DNA of 6,008 nt from Shewanella sp. (GTDB lineage Bacteria > Pseudomonadota > Gammaproteobacteria > Enterobacterales > Shewanellaceae), in the NCBI GenBank assembly GCA_004195335.1, contig SDWK01000130.1, positions 1 to 6,008 on the forward strand. Reading direction: 5' to 3'. The position numbers were made by a program, and so were the translations under genes. This document shows positions 5,878-6,008 of the stretch, piece by piece (within the stretch, counting starts at the first letter, position 1; each line of letters starts with the position of its first letter). Under the pieces are notes generated by a model, which saw nothing but the letters and a program-made list of their open reading frames with translations, searched no databases and was not told the DNA's origin.

Positions 5878-6008
5878 GTGTCTTCTTTACCTGCATTAGA
5901 TAATTTTTTTAAAATATATTTTTGTTCCCCATTTTTAACCTTTAGTTCTACCGGTAAGTTGATTGCATATTCAACCAAGGTATGATCACGGCTGGCTCTT
6001 ATACACAT
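5874..6008 (-). CDS. 3' end of a gene resembling asparagine synthase C-terminal half (partial)
   Basis: An open frame enters from the right edge and ends with TAG at 5874-5876. From 5990 leftward it encodes RDHTLVEYAINLPVELK followed by VKNGEQKYILKKLSNAGKEDT. The pattern DH-x-LVEYA-x3-LP-x2-LK-x3-G-x2-KYILKK matches, from memory, the region after the PFLDH-type motif of glutamine-hydrolysing asparagine synthases. Family members normally continue for roughly 100 more residues, including an RKK-x-GF segment. Here the protein stops after a few residues, so it may be a truncated copy; other frames after the A7 run do not restore the missing part. The first five codons at the edge (MCIRA) and part of the sixth coincide with the adapter-like sequence and are probably not genuine. 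The stop lies inside the queF promoter. The family assignment is tentative. Confidence 0.4.
   Translation of the reverse strand: MCIRASRDHTLVEYAINLPVELKVKNGEQKYILKKLSNAGKEDT
5992..6008. other. Tn5 mosaic-end / tagmentation adapter-like sequence at window edge
   Basis: CTGGCTCTTATACACAT matches the first 17 bases of the 19-bp Tn5 mosaic end CTGTCTCTTATACACATCT at 16 positions, with a single mismatch at base four. The natural Tn5 outer end fits slightly less well. Because it lies exactly at the window edge, it is most simply a library adapter remnant at a contig end and not a genomic feature. Confidence 0.65.

Noticed and set aside
1..6008. CRISPR array, tRNA, rRNA, prophage or toxin-antitoxin genes
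   Set aside because: No regular repeat-spacer pattern, cloverleaf, rRNA-like stretch or small paired genes could be seen in the window.

Overview
The window looks like chromosomal DNA from a marine gammaproteobacterium, most likely Shewanella or a close relative. This rests on the general character of the proteins: the long, two-domain E. coli-type QueF, a signal-peptide-bearing alginate-export-type porin with a C-terminal aromatic residue, and a LysR regulator. No rRNA or other phylogenetic marker is present, so the genus is an inference.

Layout from left to right. (1) 151-1341, minus strand: an outer-membrane porin of the alginate export / Opr type, followed downstream by a short tandem repeat and a hairpin. 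(2) 1342-1734: a gene-free stretch holding the porin leader, a candidate FNR/CRP-type operator and the terminator hairpin of the next gene. (3) 1735-3720, minus strand: a secreted alkyl sulfatase of the SdsA1/YjcS type, with a metallo-beta-lactamase fold, a dimerisation domain and an SCP2-like C-terminal domain. All expected metal ligands are present at the expected spacing. (4) 3721-3892: a divergent control region with a 9-bp direct repeat at a 21-bp period and a 13-bp palindrome. (5) 3893-4825, plus strand: a LysR-type regulator, probably of the sulfatase. (6) 4823-4950: an 80-bp imperfect inverted repeat and a clean bidirectional terminator. (7) 4960-5817, minus strand: queF, with a recognisable sigma-70 promoter. 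(8) 5874-6008, minus strand: the last codons of a gene resembling the C-terminal half of asparagine synthase, running off the window. The final 17 bases closely match the Tn5 mosaic end used in tagmentation libraries, so the window edge is probably a contig end with an adapter remnant.

The sulfatase and its divergent LysR gene match the arrangement of the known sdsA/sdsB pair of Pseudomonas, in which a LysR activator controls an alkyl sulfatase. The adjacent porin could admit substrate, but it lies beyond a terminator and probably has its own promoter, so functional coupling is inference. queF is a housekeeping tRNA-modification gene that is insulated from the rest. I found no clear previously undescribed system. 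The points most worth checking are the LysR operator architecture, the truncated synthase end and the assembly edge.
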